Counted from the first letter of the stretch, positions 1-10,698 are shown. The stretch is 64,000 bases of DNA from Chlorokybus atmophyticus (GCA_009103225.1 RHPI01003488.1:161427-225426), one strand, 5' to 3'. Made by a program: numbers and translations. Notes: generated from the letters alone by a model not told the origin.

Positions 1-17
1 CCCCCCCCCCCCCCCCC
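1..17. repeat. poly(C) homopolymer at the window edge
   Basis: Seventeen consecutive C at the very start, inside an intron of the CEBPZ gene (G run in gene sense). Homopolymers of this length are error-prone and may mark a contig or gap edge. Confidence 0.9.
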
Positions 18-2884
18 AAACAGCAGCAACAACAGCAAGCCATAAAGGACACAGAAGCAGCACCGTCAGCAAAGCCGAAAGGAGCCGCGCGTCCACACCC
101 TCGTTGATACCGGCTGTTGTGCCAGATGTGGCTGGTTGCTTCTTTCTTGGGTGGTGATGTCGTTTTGTGTGCTTTCCTTTCCTGCCTTTTTGCTTCTTGG
201 CAGATTGCAGCTTTTTGGCCGGCTTGTCTGACGGTTCCTCAACCTCTGAAGATGTCATCAGGGTCTGTCAGAGGACACCTGTGTCAATAACATAAGCTAG
301 ATGGTAGACTTTAACACCCGGCCCTGATACCTTGAACAGCGTGAAGTACAGATGAATGAGGGCCTTTGCAACTGCAGGCCCATCGCCTTTATGAGACAAT
401 ATGATCTGGTTAAGGAAGATTATCTGCACAAACGCTCAATATGAGAACCGCTCTAAAATGAAACAGTGCACACGGGAAGTCATGTTGTGAGTACTGACCG
501 CATAGTACTGTGCGCGCAGACCAACACGGGGCCGAAATGTGAATGCGTCCATCTCGCGTACTACTATGGGCTGCGCGCCCGGATTGGCTCAGTTTAGCAC
601 AGCAGTTTGGCGCATAACAACCATGCGGTGTAGAGGTCTATACTGCACTACCTTCATGTTTGGGTGCCTTGTTAGCAAGGATGATAGCAAGAACACTGAC
701 TTTGAAGCAACCTTTCGCTCTGGATCACCTAGCTGCATCACATCCCAAGATGTCAGCGGGAACCTCGCAATTTCACTCTTTCACTCTTTCACCACCACAA
801 CGCGTACCTTATTGACAAGCAATGCGAGCAGCCTTCTCTCTTGCTCCGGTTTCGTCACAATCAAGTCATGGGCAGTCTGCCATGCAAAGGCCGTGGCTTA
901 CAGACACATCAAGCAACGGATGGCCATGCAACAGCTATTCTTATAAGGAGCCGTGTCCTCTGCGTCTTATTGAGAAAGCATGCCTGCACTCACCTTCAGG
1001 GACTTTTCCTTGAAAAAGGTAAGGTTGTCCCTGCTCCCTGCCTCAATGGCAGTCAGGAATCTGTCATACCTGCGGATGGCACAAACCTCCTGTTATGCGT
1101 TGGGGGGCGCAATCAACAATGCGGGTAGTCTACTGGCCATTACCTTTGCTTTAGCACATCCTCAAAATACCAGTACAGCAACTGAGTTGCTCGTTGCGTT
1201 GATGAATTCAACGTTCCAAGCGGCTGCTGTTCAAAAGGTCGTAGCTTGCGATCTGGAAGCAGACTGAAAGCGAATGTTTGCTGTGTACGATCAATACAGC
1301 ATGCAACGAATGCCGCATACATAATACCCATGCTACAGTGATGCAGGCCGTATAGGTAATAATGCCTACTCGGAGTACATACCTCAGCAAGAACAGCTCT
1401 TTTAAGGCGTCCATGACTTGCGCAGCCTGCCGCTTGCCTCCCTTGCTCTCCACCATTCCTGCAGGACGAGTGCAGTTCAATCACCTTAAGAGGACATGCC
1501 CCGCCGGCAACCCTGCCCTCTCCACATGAAACCCACGCTCTCCTTTATTAGGCATGCTCCAGCTGTTACATAGACCAGAAGCCAGTTGCATGCAATTCGG
1601 GGTACATGAAAGATATGAACATGGAACCCAGCATTGTAATCCAATGCGCATACCAAGGAGAACATCAAGACTGCGCAAGTTGGCCATCGCCTCTTCTTGC
1701 ACAATCACAGTGAGTGCTGCGAGCTTGTCGGACGTGGTTCCACTCTGGCGAACGGTCCGCAGCCAGTCCATATCCACACTGCCTTGTTTCCTTCTGCTAG
1801 TCTGCTTCTCCCAGTCCGCTGCCCTCCTGCCACAGACGGCAACAATCATGGCAACATTAAAAACTGTAACAGCTTTGTTGAAAACAGCTATCATGCATAC
1901 AACATTTATGCGCAGCATTACTAAAATGCATTCGTGCTTTACAATGCTAAGTGATGTCAATCTAAAATACGCAACAGCGCTTGGTAATGCATACTCTGTC
2001 AAAAGGCGTTCGCCTTCTGCACGAAGACTCTGTGCTTGCTCCAAGGCAACTCCGGGTCCGGTCGCAAGTTGAGCAGCATCATGCTCGAACCATCTCACTG
2101 TGGATTGCACAGGTGAAGTCCGCTTTTGGATACTATCCACCTTTGAGCCCTCAGGCGGAGCAGCAGCATCCTCAAGTGGTTGTTTGGTGCGCTCTTTCTC
2201 CTGTTTCACAACACGTGGCGTAGTTTCTGACTTTTTCGCTCTCTCCGTCAGATGCTTGTCTGCGGGCTGCTGCCTTACAGCCTTCTTTGTTGCCTGATGA
2301 CATGCAAGCTTGAGGACGGACAACAAATGGTCACAACGCGGTCTCACTACTCTCTGGTATTATAGGCAGAACTATATAACGCATGCAGAGTTGAATATCC
2401 GATTGCGCAACACACAGATCACTGGAAGATGAACTGTGTTTGCACAACAAGAAGGTTTTGCGCTCCTCTGCACTGACAAGATCGTGCACGCACAACAGTT
2501 TGCGACATCCTGTGCAATGGCCTTGAACTGGTGCAAGTATCACAAATGTACAAGTGCAGCAATCAGCTTAACTAACACGCAGTTATGTTGTCACAGACAC
2601 ATTGCCTTGCTTTCGCATGTCAGGCATCCAGGTGCATGCAAAGCAGTCCACGACTGGTAATGCGGCGCACTTATTACCTTTTCACTACTAGGGTTGATTG
2701 GTCTGTTTGGCTGCCTGAAGTCGGTGTCATCAAAGCCACCACCATTCCCGCCGCTTCCTGCACCACCAAGCCCAAGAGAAGCTGCGAAGGAAGCGACATC
2801 CGCACGGATGGCGTCCAAGTCTTCCACCTTCTCTTTGAGCTTCTTCTTGGTATCCCCTTCTTTCTGACCCGAGTCAACACCCAT
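1..2884 (-). CDS. CEBPZ: CEBPZ/NOC1-type ribosome biogenesis factor (CBF domain), 3' end beyond window
   Basis: Homologue of human CEBPZ and yeast Noc1/Mak21, a nucleolar HEAT-like protein needed for 60S pre-ribosome maturation. Exons on the minus strand are about 2884-2678, 2293-1995, 1826-1654, 1458-1383, 1260-1143, 1068-994, 877-812, 737-650, 570-501, 435-331 and 264-64; phases agree at the junctions I checked. Family blocks appear in order: DVASFAASLGL near the N terminus, WLRTVRQSGTTSDKLAALTV, SKGGKRQA, LPDRKLRPFEQQPL, TKPEQERRLLALLVNK, LGDPERKVASKSVFLL, FRPRVGLRAQYYAV, NQIILSHKGDGPAVAKAL and GINEGVDARLLSALLT. The last block ends at a donor, so the rest lies outside the window. The ATG at 2884 is chosen because an in-frame stop lies just upstream and the N terminus resembles plant CEBPZ; an earlier non-ATG-initiated lysine-rich stretch is not counted. 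A CCCTAACCCTAA telo-box lies about 90 bases upstream. Confidence 0.93.
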
Positions 2885-2969
2885 ACTCGCAGCCTGCCTT
2901 GGCCTCCTTCAGCTCCTTCCCCTTCTCCTCCTCCTGCTTGTCCTTGGCGGCCGCTCGCGATGGCGGGAA

Positions 2970-2984
2970 AAGTTAGGGTTAGGG
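2970..2984 (-). promoter_or_regulatory. telo-box-like motif upstream of CEBPZ
   Basis: Read in gene sense this is two units of CCCTAA about 90 bases before the proposed start codon. In plants AAACCCTAA telo-boxes are enriched in promoters of ribosomal-protein and ribosome-biogenesis genes, which suits the downstream gene. Function here is inferred from position only. Confidence 0.4.
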
Positions 2985-3570
2985 CTGCGGTCAGGCCTGT
3001 ACGTCGCGCCGTGCAGCGCAGTACCAGCGGTCGCAGGACTCAACAGAACCGCGGTTAAGTGGAAACGGCATTTCCGGCTGTTGCTACCGGCGGTGACTTC
3101 CGCACAAACTGTGTACAGTACAGACTCTCTGCACTGTACAGTATCTTGTACGTGACGTGTGAGGATGTGACACGTGTTGTGGGTTATGGCACTTGCCAAT
3201 TTCTCGTATGCTTAAGCGCCGCCTCAACGGACGGGGCTGTACGTTTTTGGTTCATGTGCACGCAGGTACCAGAGTCGTACGCGTACACCACCGTTACGGA
3301 TAGTACCCAAAGTGCAATGATTACAATGTGCCACTGCTTCGCCGTCCAAGACGTGCGCGTGGATGGCGTACATTGTGCGCGTGGATGGCGTACATTATGC
3401 ACGTGGTGCACTCTTGCTTACATGCCCTCAAGGGCACCCATGTGCCCTTGAGGGCATGTAAGCAAGAGTCGATGTCATGTCAATGGCAAATGTACCTCCT
3501 GTAGCAAACGTGGCTTTTCGAACAACCAATCTGTCTTGCAACATGCGTGTGTACACAAATGTAAAAGGGG
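2985..3570. other. intergenic spacer with a tandem duplication
   Basis: I see no gene here. A 22-base unit containing GCGTGGATGGCGTACATT occurs twice in tandem near 3353-3396, immediately before the large hairpin. Short reading frames are open by chance and resemble nothing. Confidence 0.6.
3410..3469. repeat. perfect 28-bp inverted repeat with 4-base loop
   Basis: Left arm 3410-3437 and right arm 3442-3469 are exact reverse complements, separated by CCAT. Transcribed, it would form a long uninterrupted hairpin; as DNA it could extrude a cruciform. There is no flanking A/T run of terminator type, and it lies in non-coding sequence 100 bases before the TRIM element. Confidence 0.95.
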
Positions 3571-3575
3571 TTGTG

Positions 3576-3664
3576 TGTCACGAATTGGGATAAATTGTGA
3601 CAGACCTCACTCATGGTAGTGTCTTTTACTACCATAGCCTAGTGGTCGGGCCCCAATTGTTACA
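3576..3664 (+). repeat. 5' LTR of the TRIM element
   Basis: An 89-bp copy starting TGTCACGAATTGGG and ending CCCCAATTGTTACA, preceded by TTGTG. It matches the 3' copy at 88 of 89 positions. Confidence 0.9.
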
Positions 3665-3665
3665 A

Positions 3666-3677
3666 TGGTTTCGGAGC
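3666..3677 (+). other. candidate primer-binding site of the TRIM
   Basis: TGGTTTCGGAGC, one base after the LTR, as expected for a tRNA-primed element. It differs at two positions from the common plant PBS TGGTATCAGAGC. The sequence GGTTCAATTCC, resembling a tRNA B box/T-arm, follows at 3689-3699. Confidence 0.6.
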
Positions 3678-3983
3678 TTGACGTCTCAGGTTCAATTCCC
3701 GTAGGGGACTGAGGCAGATCCAAGGCAAAAACAAAAACATTTGGGGCGGCTTGCCCTAGGCTGGGCGCGGGATCACGACCTGCGCGCCGAGCCAGTTCAA
3801 CCTAAGGCCGCGTGAGCGGTCGCGCTGCGATGGCAGGTCGCGCGGTGAGGATGACCATTCGGTCGGTCAGGACCGTTCGTTGGCCGGATTCAACAGGCCG
3901 CGGGCAGACCGATTGTGGTACGGCCGCGAAAACGGCGACGTGGGCTAGTGCCTCATTGGATTATGAGGAACTCATGGGTTAAA

Positions 3984-3994
3984 TTGGGGAGGAA
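3984..3994 (+). other. polypurine tract of the TRIM
   Basis: TTGGGGAGGAA abuts the start of the 3' LTR, the place and composition expected for the plus-strand primer of reverse transcription. Confidence 0.7.
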
Positions 3995-4083
3995 TGTCAC
4001 GAATTGGGATAAATTGTGACAGACCTCACTCATGGTAGTGTCTTTTACTACCATAGCGTAGTGGTCGGGCCCCAATTGTTACA
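3995..4083 (+). repeat. 3' LTR of the TRIM element
   Basis: Second 89-bp copy, followed directly by the TTGTG target-site duplicate. Confidence 0.9.
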
Positions 4084-4089
4084 TTGTGC

Positions 4090-4880
4090 ACATGCACTAG
4101 CTATGTCTCACACTCAGCATACACCATCACATCACGTACATCATTAAAAATTCAGCAATAATAAGTGAGCTATAAGTGAGCTTGCGATCATATTCAATGA
4201 TTAGCCAATCAGACATCGAAATGTGTGATCAATTATTATTATTATTTTATTGGCGTGTAGTAATAACTATCACTACACGCCATTGCTGTTAAGCATACCA
4301 ATATCAGAAAAGTTTAGAATATATTATTGTTGTCACTAACCAGATCATCGGCGGAGTGCGCAGCAGCTTGCAATGATTATGAATTTTTTATAGCGTGTTT
4401 ATGCAGAGCACTTAATATTCGTGGATGTGGGTGGGTGTGGTGTGGTATGAGGAGGGGAGTGTATGCAACATTACACAATCCGCGATGCCTTATATGGTCT
4501 CAACATCCCCCCATGTTAAAGATAACTTAACATTATGTTGTGTTATGTATTATTGTTTTCATGATTTAACTACTAAAGTTATCATATTGTCGCTTGACAA
4601 CATTTGTATATTTCGATTGAGCAGCTACACTAGCTAAAACATAACAAAATTTGCATGCTGTTAAAGAGCCACAACCTTTACTACATGCATAATATGTTTA
4701 TCATATTATGCAATGTTAAAGTTTATGGTACAACCCAGTTACATACTAGCTTGTGTCGTTCATGCCATGATTATAAAGCCTGTTGCACAGCCACTCCGAA
4801 AACGTGTAAAACACACACAAAACACTGCATGTTTTCTGTTTCAAAGGTAAAAAGCGGTAAATAGCTTATTGTATGCTAGA
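4090..4880. other. AT-rich gene-free island
   Basis: Markedly richer in A+T than the rest of the window, with no recognisable coding. It contains an ATT microsatellite (about 4230-4248) and an inverted repeat with 11-bp arms TGGCGTGTAGT / ACTACACGCCA at 4251-4261 and 4272-4282. Possibly the remains of an AT-rich transposon; nothing proves that. Confidence 0.5.
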
Positions 4881-5124
4881 TTGCCTCTTGACAACTGGAT
4901 GACAAGGGTCGCTCAGACCTAGCTCCGTGCACAGGCGGCTTTTGACCTTCAAAGTTTGAGGCTGCATACGCACGGCACTGTACGAACTTTTGGTACCAGG
5001 GCCTTCAGTACAACGTAACCGACATGTACCAGCGCGGTCAGTTAACGGAACCGGCTTTCGGAGGTGCGGGGCGGCAGGTTTCGTAAGCCAAAGCGCGGGG
5101 TGGCATGTGTGCCAGCTGGCATAG

Positions 5125-7637
5125 CAGCAGGCGGCGGCGGCGGTGGTGGCGGCGGCGGGGTCGGCGGAGTCGCTGTTTGTGAGCGCAGACCGTTGTCGTT
5201 GGGGTGCTGCCTATTGGTTGCTTGCTTGCTTGGTGGGGACGGGAGTGGCAGACGAGGTGGGCAGTGTAAAGGAGCACGCCGAGCTGCTGGATCTCACCAG
5301 CGCTCTCTTGGCGAGATGGCCTGCGGCGTCCCCGCCGCCGCCCTCCGCGCAGAAGCAGCCTGGTTCAGCTGACGGCGAGCTTGGGGCAGTTGTGGAGAAC
5401 CTACAGGCTGCTCCGTCGTCGGCTGCGGGCGCTGGTGAAGTAGGTCTAGCCAACCCTCCTGTGATTGGTAGTGGTAGGATGATGGCTGTAGACATGACGG
5501 GGCGCCCGGGGTTTGGGGCGGGAGCTGCTTCTTCTGGAATGGCAGGGCTGGTTCGGCGAGCGATGCCAATCAACGACCCCAATGCCATTTCCCAGCTGCT
5601 CGGTGGCAATAGGGTCGCTGCTTCTTTCATGCCACAATCAGCAACTCCAAGCAGCTTTGCACCGCATTCAGCAGCACCGAGCAGTTGCATGCTTCTTCCA
5701 GCCTACGGCATGGATAGGGAAAGCTTGCCGCAAGCAGCTCCTGCCAGGCCGATGTTGCAGCAGTCCTTCACAGCAGAACTGGAATGCATGTTTGGCGGCG
5801 ACAAGACATTGACTTCTTCCATAACAACGGAGTTGGACGCTCTGCGTCGCAATGCTCCTATCAGCCAGGTTTGAAATGTCACGAGTTGCGTCCACCGACA
5901 TAGTGTAGACTCTGCGTCATCCATTTGCTGTGCCAGCTGCATGTATCCATCCACACTCCCAATGACAGTAGTCATGGTTTGAAATTGGTTTTATATTGGT
6001 TTTATTACCCATGTTTGGTTTACCACTAGTGTAGAGCATGCAGCAGTTGCCCTGGCCACTTTTGGATTTGTTAGGAAACATTGTTTTTTTTTCATAGGCC
6101 AGCGTTTTTGTAAGGGTCAGTTGCAACCCTAACATTGTGGTGGTTTGGTAACAGATGACTTTAGAGCGAGTAGATAGCCTGCTGACTGCGGACCTTGAAC
6201 GAAATCTGGGCAGCATGAGCATGGACGAGCTTATCTTATGGGTTCAAGGCGGGCAACGAGCTGCTGCTGCTGCCTCCTCTGTTGCTGCTACCTCCGTAGC
6301 TGCTGCCTCTACAGGAGGGTACATGGCAAGCACTTCCACAGCAGCGCCCAAACCCCTATCAAGGGCACCTCCAGTTCCTGCGTTGCCTCAGCCGGCGACC
6401 CAGCTGCAGGTAGTGGACACGACCCGTCCTCTTCAGCCGCTTGTGAAGCAGAGCAGTTTGCCTAGGGAGCTCGGTCGAAAAACAGTCGAAGAGGTGAGTT
6501 TTTGCGGACAGAGGTCAAGTTGTCTGTCTCTCATTATTACGCATTGACAGCATTGGGCTTGCCACAGGTCTGGCGGGATATACAGGCAAAATATGATCAA
6601 GTTGGGCAGCCGCAACCGGCTGAGGCTCCGCCAAAGAACACGAACACTCGTCTACAAAGCAGACTGAGCAGTCTGACCTTTGGGGATATCACGTTTGAGG
6701 AGTTCCTGAACACGGCTACCAATCTGGAGCCATGGAACAGTGCGATTCTCACTGCACCGCTGCCAGTACCCGCTGTGCTGTCAGCTGCAGATGCAGTTGC
6801 TGCACCCACCGCGCCAGCGCAACCGGTGGCGTCAGCTCTAGCACTACCGGCTATGCAGCAAGTTGCCTCAGAGCAGGTATGCCAGTGTGTGCTAGTTGTT
6901 GGCGCGTGTTCTGTTGTCCCATTTCGGTTGTTCACTATCTCATCATATAAGAACATCTACAGGTGCAGCAGCCAACTGCTCCCCCTGCTGAGCACATCAG
7001 ACGAAGCAAACGCCAGAAGCTGGAAGTTGCAGTCAAGCCTGTGGAGACAGAAGTGGCTCCTGCTGCTGGCAACAAGCCTCAGTCGCCATTGAAGCCCAAA
7101 ATTGAAACGCCAGCAACTCCCAACCCCATGAAGTTTACGCTGCCGCCAATCCCGCCACCGCCATCAGCTCGCGCGGCTTTCCCGAATTACAACAAGCCAA
7201 GTCCCTCAACACCTCCAGAGCCTGCAAAACGGGGACGCAAGCGTGGGTCTCAAAAGCGCACCCCAGAGGAGATTGAGCAGCAGGCGCTTTTGAGAAGGGT
7301 GAAGTGCCGCGAGTCTGCAGAGCGCTCACGAGCTCGTAAACAGGTCAGTTTGGTGTCAGTCATGGCCTGGAAGAGTGGCAGTGGATGCATCTAATCTTAC
7401 TCAACCACTGACATTCCTGCAGCAAATGCGCATGGAACTGGAACAAGAGGTTAGCATCCTGCGGAGTGAGGTGAATCGCTTGCACCAAGAAGTGACTGAA
7501 CAAGCAGGTATGTTGTCAAAAACTTGGCGTGCAAGCGCGTTAGCGACGTGCGTTGCGAAGCTGACTCAAATGCTTCTTGTGCTGTTTCAGTTGGCAAACG
7601 GGGAAAACTGCGTCGCACACGAACCGCTCCATGCTAA
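5125..7637 (+). CDS. group A (ABI5/AREB/ABF-like) bZIP transcription factor
   Basis: Exons 5125?-5868, 6155-6493, 6568-6876, 6963-7343, 7423-7507 and 7591-7637; phases agree throughout. It carries the ordered motifs that define plant group A bZIPs, targets of SnRK2 kinases in abscisic acid signalling: SQ-MTLERVDSLL with GSMSMDEL, then LPRELGRKTVEEVWRDI (split by an intron), then LTFGDITFEEFL, then the bZIP, and a C-terminal LRRTRTAP matching the RRTLTGPW 14-3-3 site. The basic region reads RRVKCRESAERSRARKQ; the normally invariant Asn is Cys. A leucine-type zipper with heptads (MELEQEVSILRSEVNRL) follows on the next exon. The start is unresolved: the frame opens after a stop at 5122 and its first ATG is at 5478, so an upstream exon may exist. 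It encodes up to about 634 aa. Confidence 0.9.
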
Positions 7638-9034
7638 CCGTCTTGCGCGCGCCAGCCACTTATTGCGCTGGCCCCAACAGGGCGCTTGGCCTTGCATGAA
7701 GACCAAGTGCTCTGTGTATAGCTTGTTTCTGAACGACTTCTGCAGGTAGTGTCAGAAGACGCATCGTGGTTTTGGGATGTTAGAGTGCACATCTATGCAA
7801 GACCGCTACCAATCAAAGCATGAAATGGCGTGCAGTGGCATTTGTACAGGCAGGGTTGCCGCGCGGTCGCAGTAGCTGTTAGGTGTTATGCTGACAGATA
7901 CATTGTGTGTATTTGGTTAATGTCCTTCCATGTGCGCTTGGCTTGTTTCTGGTGCATGGGGCACTTGCTTTGTTGGTTTTGACGTTCAAGTCACCTCTTG
8001 CTGACTTCGATCTTGAAGTCAGTACAAGGTGATTTGCTGTTCTGTTGAGGTTTGTTGCCTCGCCTCGGTTGTTTGTATGATAAGAATGTGTGTGATATGA
8101 TGACTCACAAACACAAACAAATGTTCGGCATCCGGGACAAATGGATCCACTGGCTCGGAGTGCGCAACATGCCAGCTACTTGCGCAGCACAGTTGCACAT
8201 ACTTTTCATCAGACAGTTGCTTACAGCAAGCTCAAGCTCAAAACACTCGTTGGCATGACGGCGTTGGTGATGCAGACCTGATGAGGGTGTGACGCTGGGC
8301 CTTGCCACTTGTCACAATGCAGTGGTAAGAGCTGAGCTCGATAATCTTCAATGACAGCAGAACATCATCAAGTCTATATGATAGACCAAGCATCTACTAG
8401 CAGTAGCAGCATGTGATAGAACTAGTGGTTGTGGCTTGTGAAAAACACCTTTTGTACAGCATCTTTGTGTGTATAATCTTCAGGTAATGCAATGCTCACA
8501 GACAATCAAATGAGCTACCAAGGCAGCTGCTGCTATAGCTTTTGCGAAATATGATTGACATGATATAATGAATTCATGTAAACTATGGTAGTCATAATTA
8601 CTAACGAGATTTGGAGATTTGTTGCTGTTCTTGTACACATGGACCGCAGTGTAGCGGCAACAACTGAACAAATTCAATGAATTAACATAATAGAGGTGTA
8701 CAAAAATTCCAATTCCATTATTTCACAAGATTCTCGCCATATGCATTGTAAGCATACCCCAAGCCCTGTGACGCCAACCATACACATGTACAATACAGCT
8801 TTATTGACTCAGAATGGAATACTGTACTCAGCATGCCTGCCTAGCCATATGGACAGCACAGAACAGATTAATGGGCACAATTCATTCCTGATAACAATGC
8901 TGATAGCATGGTGCCACGTAAAGGGCAACAACGCTCTGGTGCAAAATCTTGCGCAAGGCAGATGTGCCACTTCTGGCAGCGATTCCATAGATTTGTGATG
9001 CATCAGCATCATGTCCTTGTGCTTTGAAGCTCCA
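7638..9034. other. intergenic region between convergent genes
   Basis: Presumed 3' UTRs of the AREB-like bZIP and of the plastid LRAT-like gene. I find no further gene. 8340-8700 is AT-rich. Confidence 0.5.
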
Positions 9035-10698
9035 CTAGCGCAAGGCGTGCATGTACGCAACAACAGCCTTCAAGATGCCTTGGTACGTTGTTTGCAGGTC
9101 CATCTCCTCCAGCACTTGCGGCTTGCCTGTGAGCTGTTCCACCAAAGCTGCAAAGGAGAAATGAACTGAACCACATCGACATGCACTTCAAGGTCGGTCA
9201 ATACTGGTGCAGCATGATGACTCCAAACATAGTGCCCAGAGCATACAGCTGATCATGATACTTCGATCGTGGCAATCGAGGTACCATTGGTGTGATGTCG
9301 GCAGTTGTTGCGAGCATTGACCTCTGGGGTCCATTGCTGCTGGAACCGCTCTGCCAGAGCATGGCCCGTAGCTGTCGTGGTGGTGCCCACTCTCAGAGCT
9401 CGCCTAGGCAACCTCTTTAATTTCTTGCAACGCATCTCGCCTGCATAAGAAACCCCGCGAGCTTTAATGATTGATCAGTTGCAAGGGATGGATACACAAC
9501 ACGCATAGTTCTGTTCAACAACACGCACAACATCAACTAGCATGACAACATGAAGCAAGCAGAAACGCTGATATTACCTAATACGGGCTGAAAGGTAAGG
9601 ACCCGTAATGCAATGAATGGCACAAACTCGGCTTTGGGCCGGAAGTCATACGCAGTGTAACCCTAAATGTTTTGGCAGGAACGCAATGTTGGGCAATGTT
9701 GCGAAGCCGTAAGATCAGCAAGCGCACAACCGGTGTGTCTACCCATGTGTTACTCAGCTCACTGGTATACATCCACCCTTCACAACCAGCTCTCACCTCC
9801 GTTGAAGTGCCCACAACAGTGAACCAGTGCTCGAAGGGTGGGGGCAGCAAGTGAAGGGGTGGATCCAAGTTGCACTGCAGCAGTGCAATACAAATTGATG
9901 ATGACCATGCCATGCAAACAATCACCAGAGCACTGCTGTAATATGATTGTCTTGGAAAAGGTACTGATGAATACCTTGGCAACGTACACCTCTAGCTCCC
10001 CTTCTTTCAACATAGGTGGGTCTAGCAAGAGCGCTACGCCTGCTGAATTACTGCGGCCAGCAATAGGCTGGTCCTCACTAGAGCCCTGAACGCAAGGTCA
10101 AGAAACCACACAATTTAGTATACGTAGCCTTGCGAGTGACAGCTTTGAAGTAAACAGTAACTGATACGCAGGCCATGGCGTTCTTTGCAGTTTGCATGCA
10201 TGGTAGCCCAGTGCAGTACCCAGCAGCAACATGCAAGGATTTAAATCCCAGACTGCATACCAAAGCCGTGCACATAGTATGATAGCTTGCATGCATGCCT
10301 AGTGCTGCGGCGTTGCAGTGCGTGTCTTTGCACTCACGTACAACCATGAAGCTGCTGCTCTGGCCTTTTGGGATGTCCCGCGAGCTAGTATGTAGCTGTT
10401 GCACATGCATAGTGCAACGCATGCGTGCCTTACATGTGCACAGTGTCGCAATGATTTAGCACGACAGCACACTTGCCTGCGAGGGCGTGGCTGCGATAGC
10501 TTGTACTTGCACATGGCTCCTGTTCTTGCTAGTGTTGGAGCGACAGAGGAACGTCGCCTGGTCGCGCCTGCAGCGCGAACGCCACTGGTTGTCTGACAAC
10601 GATGGTTGTGGCGACACCCTGGCCGATGTCCGCAGCGATGACACCGCCGGCGCCGACGACGACGGCGCCGCAACCCACCAGGCCAACGCCGTCGCCAT
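9035..10698 (-). CDS. plastid-targeted protein with LRAT/NlpC-P60-like HW and NC motifs
   Basis: Exons 10698-10477 (transit peptide), an uncertain exon near 10422-10340, 10085-9975, 9874-9797, 9662-9578, 9440-9285 and 9147-9035; the last five join in phase. The N terminus (MATALAWWVAAPSSSAPAV, then Ser/Arg-rich) looks like a chloroplast transit peptide. The mature part has FEHWFTVVG and, about 75 residues later, NNCRHHTNALVEQLTG. His-Trp followed by Asn-Cys is the catalytic signature of circularly permuted papain-fold enzymes of the LRAT/NlpC-P60 superfamily, which act as acyltransferases or (thio)esterases/peptidases on lipids or amides. I do not recognise the exact family, and activity is inferred from motifs. 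Intron 1 appears to use a GC donor (CAG/GCAAGT). How exon 2 joins is unresolved. Confidence 0.6.

Larger units (their letters stand above)
3576..4083 (+). mobile_element. TRIM-like miniature LTR retrotransposon, complete, with 5-bp TSD
   Basis: Two direct repeats of 89 bp (3576-3664 and 3995-4083) differ at one base (TAGC-C-TAG versus TAGC-G-TAG). Each begins TG and ends CA, with inner ends related as CAATTG-type inverted sequence. The element is flanked by the exact duplication TTGTG (3571-3575 and 4084-4088). One base after the first LTR, TGGTTTCGGAGC resembles the plant initiator-tRNA primer-binding site TGGTATCAGAGC. Immediately before the second LTR is a purine tract, TTGGGGAGGAA. The 330-bp interior has no coding capacity. 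This is the structure of a terminal-repeat retrotransposon in miniature, non-autonomous and recently inserted. Confidence 0.88.

Noticed and set aside
3689-3712. Possible tRNA gene from the B-box-like sequence
   Set aside because: No A box, acceptor stem or anticodon arm can be drawn; it is better explained as part of the TRIM interior.
9009-9191. Alternative last-exon frame (GGTAHRQAASAGG...) for the LRAT-like gene
   Set aside because: The phase-1 junction from NNCRHHTN-G gives ALVEQLTGKPQVLEEMDLQT with a proper stop, which is far more protein-like.
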